Assembly (NCBI GenBank): GCA_002720865.1
Contig: PBIO01000011.1
Coordinates: 124,001 to 188,000, forward strand
Reading direction: 5' to 3'
Length of the DNA stretch: 64,000 bases
DNA from: Halobacteriovorax sp.
GTDB lineage: Bacteria; Bdellovibrionota; Bacteriovoracia; Bacteriovoracales; Bacteriovoracaceae
The notes beneath the pieces are model-generated. The model made no database searches and had not been told where the DNA came from. It saw only the letters and a program-made list of their open reading frames with translations. Position 1 is the stretch's first letter; each line of letters starts with the position of its first letter. Below are positions 26,191 to 32,999 of the stretch, one piece after another. The translations under genes and the position numbers were made by a program.

Positions 26191-26877
26191 TTAAATCTCG
26201 CCTCTTTTGGCCTTAACAAAGTTTGCAGATGCGTCTTTCATGGCTTTTCTAACAGCCTCTTTAGTTTCAGGATCATCAGCACGTTTTACAACATGGTTAG
26301 CAGCTTCATCGATAGCTCTATTTAGTCTCTCACTAGGCATACGAATATAAACGGCACAAGTCCATGCGGTAAAATCCTTCTTTGCACCTTTGTCTTTTAG
26401 GTACTTTCTTTTTTCCCAATAAGTCTTTTCAACTGCCGCCCCATGAATCAAAGCTTGAATTTTTTCTGAAAGAGTATTTTCAACGTACTCGCGAAGTTCT
26501 TGAATATTAGGGTTGTTCTCATCGATATTTGCGTTTCCTTGGGTCGAAGCTCCAAGCTGCTTGTCTATAAAGGTTGTAATCTCTCCAGCAATATCAGTTC
26601 GAGCGTTGGCCTTAGCTAAGTTACAGCTAATATTACGACTAACTTTAGGATCAGTTTCGTAAGAAAAGTATCTAAACTTATTAGTGTCCTTACTATGATT
26701 TCTCGACCAAAGCTCAGCATCTTCAATCCAACCTGGTCTAAACTTAGAGCTTGCATCTCTAACCACATAATCTCTAGCGATTTCTTCATGCTCTCTTTCT
26801 TCAAGTTTTCTGTCATCTTTTGAGGCACAGGAAACGGCAACGGCACTCATCATTAAAAGCATTAACATTTTTTTCAT
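26191..26877 (-). CDS. LPP20-like lipoprotein
   Basis: A 228-residue precursor with lipobox AVSC (Cys17). The segment RPGWIEDAELWSRNH, then an aromatic-rich strand and an Ala/Arg-rich helix (AKANARTDIAGEITTFI) are the LPP20 pattern (PW box, then the A..AR helix). It contains two further Cys residues (SCNLAKAN and WTCAVYI). It lies 24 bases upstream of the LpoB-like gene. The function is unknown. Confidence 0.72.
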   Translation of the reverse strand: MKKMLMLLMMSAVAVSCASKDDRKLEEREHEEIARDYVVRDASSKFRPGWIEDAELWSRNHSKDTNKFRYFSYETDPKVSRNISCNLAKANARTDIAGEITTFIDKQLGASTQGNANIDENNPNIQELREYVENTLSEKIQALIHGAAVEKTYWEKRKYLKDKGAKKDFTAWTCAVYIRMPSERLNRAIDEAANHVVKRADDPETKEAVRKAMKDASANFVKAKRGEI

Positions 26878-26894
26878 ATAATTCTCCTATTCAG

Positions 26895-27896
26895 CTAGTC
26901 GATATTCAACTCACCTAATTTATCATCTAAAAACTGTCTTATTTCTGGCATCGCATTTTCGTAAGCATGCTGAAGATTTCTTCCGGTTTGAACCGTATCA
27001 AAATCCAAGGCACCAATTTTTTCCCCATTTTTATTTTGAGATTTCAACTGAAGAAAAAACTTGTAACGTTTAAAGCCTTTCACATTCATATGTTGTTGTT
27101 CTTTTTTTAAGCTTCCTAATATGGAAAATTTTGAGTTTCTATTATCTCCCGTCACTACCTTAAAGTCGTTCTCTAACAAATGACTAATAATAAGGTGATT
27201 CACCTCTGAAATTCCCCCGACCTCTGAAAATTTAACCTTTACTGTTGTTCCGAGTTCTCTTTTCTTGCGTTTTTTATTTAAAATTGTTCTCAGTGATACA
27301 GGAGAACTTATCCTTCTTCCTGAAAGAAACTGATGTCTTTCATTTAAATTATTGCGAAGATAATATTTTTTTAGAGCTTTATTTAAAGAGGAGCGTCTTC
27401 CATCATTTAAGTAGGCACGCATCTCTGTATCTACGGCCTCAATTTCTGAGGCTATTCTTTTTGCTGCTTGTTTTTTGTTTAAGACTGCAAGAGCAAAAAA
27501 TGAGTCCTTCCCTTCAAAAATTTCATTAATCTGAACACCTCTTAAAACTTGATCTGTTTGTTCTCGAATCTTTTCTTGAACGTCTTCATCTACTCTTCCC
27601 GTAACGACTTCTTCCTTAACAGTCGAACTAGAAGTGGTGTTTATATTTAGTTCCGAACTAACTTTCGTTTCAAATATTTTTGCGAGGTTTTTCCTAGCGG
27701 CAACATCGGCCCCTAGACTTCCGGCTGCTTCACCTACAGCGCAAAGCTCATATGACTTACAGGCCTTACCAGGTTCAAAGATCCACTCTGGTCTTTCACC
27801 AGGTTTAAGAGCGACCTTTTTTTTCTTACTCTGTGATCCACAAGAGCTTATAGAAATTAAGACTGCTACTGAAAAAATAAATACCATACTGCGCAT
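26895..27896 (-). CDS. LPP20-like lipoprotein, first gene of the operon
   Basis: A 333-residue precursor with lipobox SISSC (Cys19). RPEWIFEPGKACKSYELC leads into AVGEAAGSLGADVAARKNLA, the LPP20 signature. A C-terminal part (about 215-333) resembles the beta-alpha fold of LpoB/CsgG-type proteins, with VKVKFSEVGGISEVNHLI and FSILGSLKKE. So this protein may combine LPP20 and LpoB-like domains. It is the first of four lipoprotein genes read to 23840. Confidence 0.7.
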   Translation of the reverse strand: MRSMVFIFSVAVLISISSCGSQSKKKKVALKPGERPEWIFEPGKACKSYELCAVGEAAGSLGADVAARKNLAKIFETKVSSELNINTTSSSTVKEEVVTGRVDEDVQEKIREQTDQVLRGVQINEIFEGKDSFFALAVLNKKQAAKRIASEIEAVDTEMRAYLNDGRRSSLNKALKKYYLRNNLNERHQFLSGRRISSPVSLRTILNKKRKKRELGTTVKVKFSEVGGISEVNHLIISHLLENDFKVVTGDNRNSKFSILGSLKKEQQHMNVKGFKRYKFFLQLKSQNKNGEKIGALDFDTVQTGRNLQHAYENAMPEIRQFLDDKLGELNID

Positions 27897-28038
27897 ATCA
27901 ACTTCCCTTCCCTAGAGCTTAAAAGCAGCCCAATAAGACTAACTAAATCCTGTCTAAGATTCATTAAAAAACTGTCAAAACTTGGTCAATTTACGGCTCA
28001 GTTAGTCAGGTTTTGCCCCCTGTGTAGAGAATGTTTAC

Positions 28039-28067
28039 TTGCGAAAACCGTGGTCTCCCACTACACT
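28039..28067 (+). promoter_or_regulatory. Predicted sodB promoter
   Basis: TTGCGA (28039-28044) and TACACT (28062-28067) are separated by exactly 17 bases, about 40 bases before the sodB start. Both boxes match sigma-70 consensus at four of six positions. Confidence 0.5.
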
Positions 28068-28104
28068 TCAAAGCGTTTGAACAAGTCTAAAAAGGAGAAA
28101 TTTT

Positions 28105-28680
28105 ATGGCCCATCAATTACCAGAGCTACCATGGTCTAATGACGCATTAGCACCGCACATCTCACCAGAGACTATTGAGTACCATTATGGAAAACACCAC
28201 AATGCTTACGTAACAAAACTTAACGCTGCTATCGAAGGCACTGAATATGCTGAAATGTCACTAGAAGACATTATTAAAAAAGCTGACGGTGGACTTTTTA
28301 ATAATGCGGCCCAAGTTTATAACCATACTTTCTATTGGAATTGCCTAGCTCCAAATGCTGGTGGAGCACCAAGCGGAGCTATCGCTGATGCCATCAATGG
28401 AAAATGGGGATCATTTGATAAATTCAAAGAAGAATTTTCTGCCTCGGCTGCCGGTAACTTCGGTTCAGGTTGGACTTGGTTAGTTAAAAATGGTTCAGGT
28501 GAACTTGAAATCGTAAATACTGACGATGCCGGTTGCCCACTTACAGCGGGACAAACACCAGTACTAACAATCGATGTTTGGGAACATGCTTACTATGTTG
28601 ATTATAGAAATGCTCGTCCTAAATATATTGAAGCCTTCTGGAATCTTGTAAACTGGGATTTTGCGAATAAGAATTTATAA
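28105..28680 (+). CDS. sodB: Iron superoxide dismutase
   Basis: A 191-residue cytoplasmic enzyme that converts superoxide to peroxide and oxygen. Metal ligands are His27, His74, Asp157 and His161 (DVWEHAYY). The block NNAAQVYNHTFYWNC with Gln70 is the Fe-type signature, as in E. coli SodB. AAAGGAG is seven bases before the ATG. It is monocistronic, with a predicted promoter and a strong terminator. Confidence 0.96.
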   Translation: MAHQLPELPWSNDALAPHISPETIEYHYGKHHNAYVTKLNAAIEGTEYAEMSLEDIIKKADGGLFNNAAQVYNHTFYWNCLAPNAGGAPSGAIADAINGKWGSFDKFKEEFSASAAGNFGSGWTWLVKNGSGELEIVNTDDAGCPLTAGQTPVLTIDVWEHAYYVDYRNARPKYIEAFWNLVNWDFANKNL

Positions 28681-28704
28681 GACAATTTTAAAATGATGAA
28701 TAAT

Positions 28705-28734
28705 AAAGGCCACTAGTTTAGTGGCCTTTTTTTT
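28705..28734 (+). terminator. Intrinsic terminator of sodB
   Basis: An 11-base-pair stem (AAAGGCCACTA/TAGTGGCCTTT) with a three-base loop is followed by a run of T. Its end overlaps the stop codon of the convergent gene. Confidence 0.92.
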
Positions 28735-29104
28735 AATGCAATCTAAAAGCTCTATGCTTCTTTGAGTCCATAATCACTTTAGATTTATAAGCTTTGATAT
28801 AAGTCTCAGATCTTTCAAAAAGTTTTTCATTTTCTCTTTTAAACACTAGCCTTAAAATTAATCTTGGAGCAAAACTCAAAAATCTAAAGAATGCCCAAGC
28901 AATCCTTTGGAAGTCAATCTCAACTTTAAAAAGTGGCTTCTCAACCTGGCTAGGTTTTATGGTTTCTCTTAAGGACTGATCCTCAAGGGGCTTTTCTTTT
29001 TTAGCCTTTGCGTGGTTGGCCTTGGTTGAATCAACCCAAACCTTATTGCGCTCTCTCTTGGCCCTTACCTGTTCTAGTTTTTTATCTAAATCATCCATAA
29101 ACAT
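28733..29104 (-). CDS. Small basic protein of unknown function
   Basis: A 123-residue highly charged protein. The N-terminal half is helical and Lys-rich (MDDLDKKLEQVRAKRERNK), and a moderately hydrophobic amphipathic stretch (about 65-90, FQRIAWAFFRFLSFAPRLIL) could associate with the membrane. No signal peptide or known domain is visible. The start is the ATG at 29104 or the ATG two codons later. It converges with sodB. Confidence 0.6.
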   Translation of the reverse strand: MFMDDLDKKLEQVRAKRERNKVWVDSTKANHAKAKKEKPLEDQSLRETIKPSQVEKPLFKVEIDFQRIAWAFFRFLSFAPRLILRLVFKRENEKLFERSETYIKAYKSKVIMDSKKHRAFRLH

Positions 29105-29327
29105 ATGTTAACAGCCTTCTTTAATCCTCAATTCTTAATCAACAAAGTCAATAGTTTCAATAACTTGCAAGTAGAACGTTTATTTAATTGTCAAAAAACC
29201 TGCCTCAAAAATTGGTCAAAATTGAAGAATTTCCGATCCTCTAAATAACTGCAATAACTGGAAGAGCTTCATATCTTGATGTTTTTAGGGCTTCTCTCAT
29301 AATTGAATCTCGATTGGGAGGTCTCAA

Positions 29328-29972
29328 ATGAAAACCTATGCTCATGCAGCACTAGCTGTTTTCTTTGTTGTCTTAGGCGTGAAGATGTACGGACTCAAGG
29401 TTCAAAAGACTATGCAGTCTAATATAACTGAGTCTCGTGAACCTATCCTTGAAACAACTTCAGCTCAGGTTGATTTAAGTAAGCTTCAGATGGTTGATGA
29501 GATGAATATTGAAAGGAAGCTGGCCACTCTTAATGAAACTGGCGAGGAGACTCTGGCCACAAGATTATCTCAACTTGATCAGTTGGCCCTTGAGCTTGAA
29601 CAAGCTTTTTTAGAGACAGGAGATAATTTTGAAATGATCGCTCATCTTAAATCTAAAATAGCCTCAATTAAAAATGATGCCTCCTTAGGGCTTAGTAATA
29701 TCGAAGAATGGGAAATGGAACTGGTCTATTTTTTAATCATAGAGGAGCAAATGACCTTAGAAGAAATCAATGCTCTAAGCTCACCTGGTGACTTAAACAT
29801 GAGTGAGCATGAATGGGATGTAATCTTAACCCAAAGTCAATCTTCAAACTTTAAAAGAAAAATAATGGAATACAAAGATTTGGAACAATCAGCGATTAAC
29901 AAACATATCAATGGACTTACAAATGAATCAGATCAAGAAGAGCTTATTGAAGAGATCTGGGGCGAGGAGTAG
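29328..29972 (+). CDS. Membrane-anchored acidic protein of unknown function
   Basis: A 214-residue protein with an N-terminal hydrophobic anchor or signal (about 5-24) and a strongly acidic, helical remainder rich in Leu and Glu. A good GGGAGG precedes the ATG at 29328. It is followed after two bases by a HAMP-like membrane protein, so the two are co-translated and may interact in the envelope. The 223 bases upstream (29105-29327) contain no gene I can see. Confidence 0.65.
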   Translation: MKTYAHAALAVFFVVLGVKMYGLKVQKTMQSNITESREPILETTSAQVDLSKLQMVDEMNIERKLATLNETGEETLATRLSQLDQLALELEQAFLETGDNFEMIAHLKSKIASIKNDASLGLSNIEEWEMELVYFLIIEEQMTLEEINALSSPGDLNMSEHEWDVILTQSQSSNFKRKIMEYKDLEQSAINKHINGLTNESDQEELIEEIWGEE

Positions 29973-29974
29973 AC

Positions 29975-30490
29975 GTGGAAAAAGAAAAAAGAAATCCATT
30001 TATCAACAAAATTTTCGGTAAGCAATTTCTGATTAATCCGAATTTTCAATATAAGTTTATGTTCTCACTCACGATGGCAGCAGTTCTCTCAATGTCTGTT
30101 CTTTACGCTGCTCAATCTTATTTTTTCCAATACTTCTTAAACCGAGCGCAAACGGCAGAACTTCCTCCAAATCATGTTTTCTTTCATTTACTAAAAGAGC
30201 AACAAATGATTATGGGGCAAATCTTTTTTGTAAGCACGATTGTCATTGGGGCTATCTTATTTTTCTGGGGTCTATTTTATTCTCACCGAATTGCAGGACC
30301 TCTGTATCGAATTGACCGAGACCTACGCGAGGCTGCAAGTAACGGACAATCATTGATGAGTCTCAAAACAAGAGATAGTGATTTTTTTCAAGAGATTCCA
30401 GAAGCCATCAATTTATATTGCCACTCCCATGATGGGTGGGGCTTTGTTAGAAAAAATAATGAGGAAGAAGAGGATAAAGTAGCTTCTTAG
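29975..30490 (+). CDS. Two-helix membrane protein with HAMP-like segment
   Basis: A 171-residue inner-membrane protein: transmembrane helices at about 27-48 and 82-107 enclose a short periplasmic loop, then SHRIAGPLYRIDRDLREA, which is typical of HAMP linkers after a second helix. No kinase, GGDEF or methyl-accepting domain follows. Such stand-alone HAMP proteins may pair with other signalling proteins. The start is a GTG at 29975 with GAGGAG upstream. It ends inside a perfect palindrome shared with the convergent gene. Confidence 0.72.
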   Translation: MEKEKRNPFINKIFGKQFLINPNFQYKFMFSLTMAAVLSMSVLYAAQSYFFQYFLNRAQTAELPPNHVFFHLLKEQQMIMGQIFFVSTIVIGAILFFWGLFYSHRIAGPLYRIDRDLREAASNGQSLMSLKTRDSDFFQEIPEAINLYCHSHDGWGFVRKNNEEEEDKVAS

Positions 30491-30500
30491 CTACTTTATC
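30473..30500. terminator. Perfect palindromic terminator spanning two stop codons
   Basis: A perfect 12-base-pair inverted repeat (GATAAAGTAGCT/AGCTACTTTATC) with a TCTT loop covers the stop codons of both convergent genes. It is followed by TTTA on the plus strand. Confidence 0.75.
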
Positions 30501-31441
30501 TTTAAGTCTAAGCTTAAATACTCATTATCATAAAAATGGAAGTTTAATAGAAGATCTCTATCTTCAGTCCAAATCGCACTTGTATTTAGCTCGAGGCAAC
30601 GAACTCTAAGCCACGCATTATAGCCTAAGATAAAAACGCCACGATCACTTCTAAACCGTTCCCAATGGGGATTTGCTATCTCAAACCCAATAGCAAGGCT
30701 CTTCTTTCTTTTACAAGTAAGCTCGCTTCTTATTCTTGAAGTTAAAGGAATGATAGTTCCGTTATATGAGAAAAAGACTTCTGCATTAAAATCTACTTTT
30801 TGTAAGTTAAAAATACGAACTTGGGCCATTAGTCCATTCACGTCGTAAGAATTAACCCGAGTATCTTGTGTTAAATAATCTCTAAGCTTTGCACCCATTT
30901 CATCTAGCTCACTATGGGACTTAACCCCAATTTGATGGCCTAATTCGTGCACAAGCAAGGCAATCATCGTGCTAAATTCAATGGAAGGTTTATTATCAAT
31001 ATAAAGTAAGTCTAAATTAACAAAGATTGGGGCTCCTGGAATGAAGGCTGTTTTCGCAATTCGTATTTCAGAATCATTTGAGTCTCTAAAAAAACCAGGA
31101 TATTTTGATTCAGATAAAAAGATAAGCCTATCTTTTAGATTTAAAAATTTTGAAGCCACTTCTTTAATTTTAATAAGCCTTGTACGCTCGAGACCTGAAA
31201 AAGGACAAAACTGAGATTCTTCGCAAATCTCAATAATTTTAGGAAGCCTCCTGTAAGCAAAACGAAACTCCTGCTCTACTAAACCACCTCCATTGCCAAT
31301 GATATCTCCGCCGCTTAGCCTCGCCGCTAGCTCTGGCGATAAGTCCATGGCCTCAATAACATCCTGAGGGATCTTAATAGTGTAATCATTTGAAAAACAA
31401 ATGCTCGTACTTAAAATATAAAAAAGGATTAGCTTCTTCAC
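30491..31441 (-). CDS. Secreted HELGH protein, putative metallopeptidase
   Basis: A 316-residue protein with a Sec signal peptide (about 1-17). HELGHQIGVKSH (165-176) is a zinc-binding motif close to the metzincin pattern but with one extra residue before the third His. GGDIIGNGGGLVEQEF (near 44-59) resembles the GNGG motif I associate with many exported Bdellovibrionota proteins. Cys73 and Cys79 are close together and could pair. The substrate is unknown. Its start overlaps the stop of the TIGR02147-type gene (ATGA), so the pair is co-translated. Confidence 0.72.
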   Translation of the reverse strand: MKKLILFYILSTSICFSNDYTIKIPQDVIEAMDLSPELAARLSGGDIIGNGGGLVEQEFRFAYRRLPKIIEICEESQFCPFSGLERTRLIKIKEVASKFLNLKDRLIFLSESKYPGFFRDSNDSEIRIAKTAFIPGAPIFVNLDLLYIDNKPSIEFSTMIALLVHELGHQIGVKSHSELDEMGAKLRDYLTQDTRVNSYDVNGLMAQVRIFNLQKVDFNAEVFFSYNGTIIPLTSRIRSELTCKRKKSLAIGFEIANPHWERFRSDRGVFILGYNAWLRVRCLELNTSAIWTEDRDLLLNFHFYDNEYLSLDLKIK

Positions 31442-32304
31442 GATTCGACACCTTCATTTGTATGGGGAAATAACTGCATATTAAGCTGATAAACATCGGA
31501 ACTATCATCAGTAAAAAACTTACGATCAAATTCTTCTAAGAGCTTAAATAAGTAGTCTTGAGCCTCATTCATCCGTGAAGCGGGCATCTTTAGGGTTAGA
31601 GAACAAACCTGTCTTTTTTCTACAGGAAGTTCAGTTAAAGCATGAAAGCCTTGCTCTATCATTCCACCATGGTGGGATTGAAGAGCTGCGCTTTGATTGC
31701 CATTTGGAAGCCTTAAGCTCTTCTTCGTTGGACTTAGCCTTCCTGCCTCATCTCTAACTATAAGCTCTAATTCTTCAAGTGTAGTCAAAGCGTATTCTAT
31801 ATTTCTTTTTGAAACTCGCTTTCTTAATTTTCTATGAATCCAGTCCAGATCTTCAATAAAATCTGGCGCTCCAACAAGCTGCCTTAAAACTAAAAAGTAC
31901 CACTTTGAAACCAAACTAAATTCCTTAAGTGGCATTTGAAAAGAATCTCTCCCCCCGGAAAGTCTACTAAGCTTCTCATGTAGTTCAGAGTCAAACTTAC
32001 CTTTCTTTTCACCTTTTTCTTTCTCTATCATTAACTCAAAGAATTCAGCTTCCTTGGCATTAAGTGAAAGGTCTTTGATTAGGGCCCTTTGCATTTCACG
32101 ACTTGGGAGACGACTTCCCTTGAGAACCATATTCAGGCTACTCGGTGATTTATATCCTAGTCGATTGGCCCATTTTTGAAGTGTGTTCGAGCGCGTATTG
32201 TAGCTTCCATCTGGAAACCCGGCTGCCATGAGGTAATCCCTAAAGTTGTTAAACTCAAAGATATTAACGATAGGTTTTTTAAATTTGTTAGTTTCTGGAT
32301 TCAT
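31438..32304 (-). CDS. TIGR02147-family protein, probable transcriptional regulator
   Basis: About 288 residues. The N-terminus FNNFRDYLMAAG leads into LQKWANRLGYKSPSSLNMVL, LPSREMQRALIKDLSLNAKE and AEFFELMIE, the TIGR02147 pattern known mainly from Fibrobacter and Bdellovibrio relatives. The middle (KWYFLVLRQLVGAPDF and RNIEYALTTLEELELIV) resembles a winged helix. It is co-translated with the secreted HELGH protein. I use the ATG at 32304; a GTG at 32316 is an alternative. A terminator-like hairpin and nine T residues lie directly upstream. Confidence 0.82.
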   Translation of the reverse strand: MNPETNKFKKPIVNIFEFNNFRDYLMAAGFPDGSYNTRSNTLQKWANRLGYKSPSSLNMVLKGSRLPSREMQRALIKDLSLNAKEAEFFELMIEKEKGEKKGKFDSELHEKLSRLSGGRDSFQMPLKEFSLVSKWYFLVLRQLVGAPDFIEDLDWIHRKLRKRVSKRNIEYALTTLEELELIVRDEAGRLSPTKKSLRLPNGNQSAALQSHHGGMIEQGFHALTELPVEKRQVCSLTLKMPASRMNEAQDYLFKLLEEFDRKFFTDDSSDVYQLNMQLFPHTNEGVES

Positions 32305-32335
32305 AAAAAAAAACACTTCTCCCTTTCGGGAGAAG
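32305..32335 (-). terminator. Terminator hairpin abutting a start codon
   Basis: On the minus strand CTTCTCCC and GGGAGAAG pair around a four-base loop (GAAA) and are followed two bases later by nine T residues. The ATG of the TIGR02147 gene follows the last T immediately. It probably ends the upstream 160-residue gene, or attenuates the regulator. Confidence 0.8.
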
Positions 32336-32352
32336 CGCTATCGAAAACAATT

Positions 32353-32835
32353 CTAGTTACAAGCAGGAATTGTAAAGTTTTTAGTGAAAAGGTAACGACC
32401 TGGCATTTCATCTCCACGTTGTCTTCTCATTTTTGAAACTTCAATGTCGTATTCTGTATCAATTGAGTAAGAAACTTCTTCCCATCTTGTACAACGGTCA
32501 TTATCTCTACCTTGCCAACGAGTACATACTTTACGAGTTCCATTCATTGGCTTTGAAGGAAAAATCTGTGCCCACTGTACGCAACGATCATTTCTTCCTC
32601 TGTACTCAACACATTTTTTCTTCATTGTCTTAGTTCTAAGAGTGTCACCATCAACACAAACACCTGGAGCTCTTACGAAAAATCCGTGGCTAAGGGCAAA
32701 TTGTGGGTACTCAAAATAAACTCTCATGTCACGATCAAGGTCATTCCATGAAGTGTTTTCTGTAGGCATTGGTCTAGCTTCTGCTGTTGTTGCAAGACCA
32801 AAAGCAAGGGCTGCTAATACTAAAAGATTTTTCAT
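32353..32835 (-). CDS. Small secreted Cys/Trp protein with an internal duplication
   Basis: A 160-residue protein with a Sec signal peptide ending TTAEA. The mature part contains a tandem imperfect repeat, CVEYRGRNDRCVQW and CTRWQGRDNDRCTRW, both of form C-x3-x-GR-x-DRC-x2-W, plus CVDGD and a C-terminal PACN. The Cys pairs suggest small disulphide loops. Its Shine-Dalgarno (GGAGAG) is strong, suggesting high expression. I do not recognise the family. A terminator follows before the TIGR02147 gene. Confidence 0.75.
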   Translation of the reverse strand: MKNLLVLAALAFGLATTAEARPMPTENTSWNDLDRDMRVYFEYPQFALSHGFFVRAPGVCVDGDTLRTKTMKKKCVEYRGRNDRCVQWAQIFPSKPMNGTRKVCTRWQGRDNDRCTRWEEVSYSIDTEYDIEVSKMRRQRGDEMPGRYLFTKNFTIPACN

Positions 32836-32946
32836 CTCTCTCTCCTTAAAGAACTACTTAAAAAGTAGTGGTGATTAATTTGTTAAGGCTTTTATAAAAA
32901 GGATGAGAAAAACTAACAATTGATTTTCACAAATTGAACAAGATAT

Positions 32947-32991
32947 CTTTCACAGATTGTGAAAGCTCGTCACCTAGAAGTAGTGACGAGC
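32947..32991 (-). terminator. Two adjoining hairpins downstream of the TIGR03545 gene
   Basis: A nine-base-pair stem (32965-32991, GCTCGTCAC/GTGACGAGC) adjoins an eight-base-pair stem (32947-32965, CTTTCACA/TGTGAAAG). The T-run is weak, but the position just after the stop at 33000 fits a terminator. Confidence 0.6.
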
Positions 32992-32999
32992 CTAACTCC

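Noticed and set aside
27740-27747. CGCAAAGC, resembling part of the GEMM cyclic-di-GMP riboswitch
   Set aside because: It is inside the LPP20-like lipoprotein gene on the opposite strand, without the upstream GCAC/GGGCAAACC part or a tetraloop. A similar string at 60503-60511 lies in a signal-peptide coding region.
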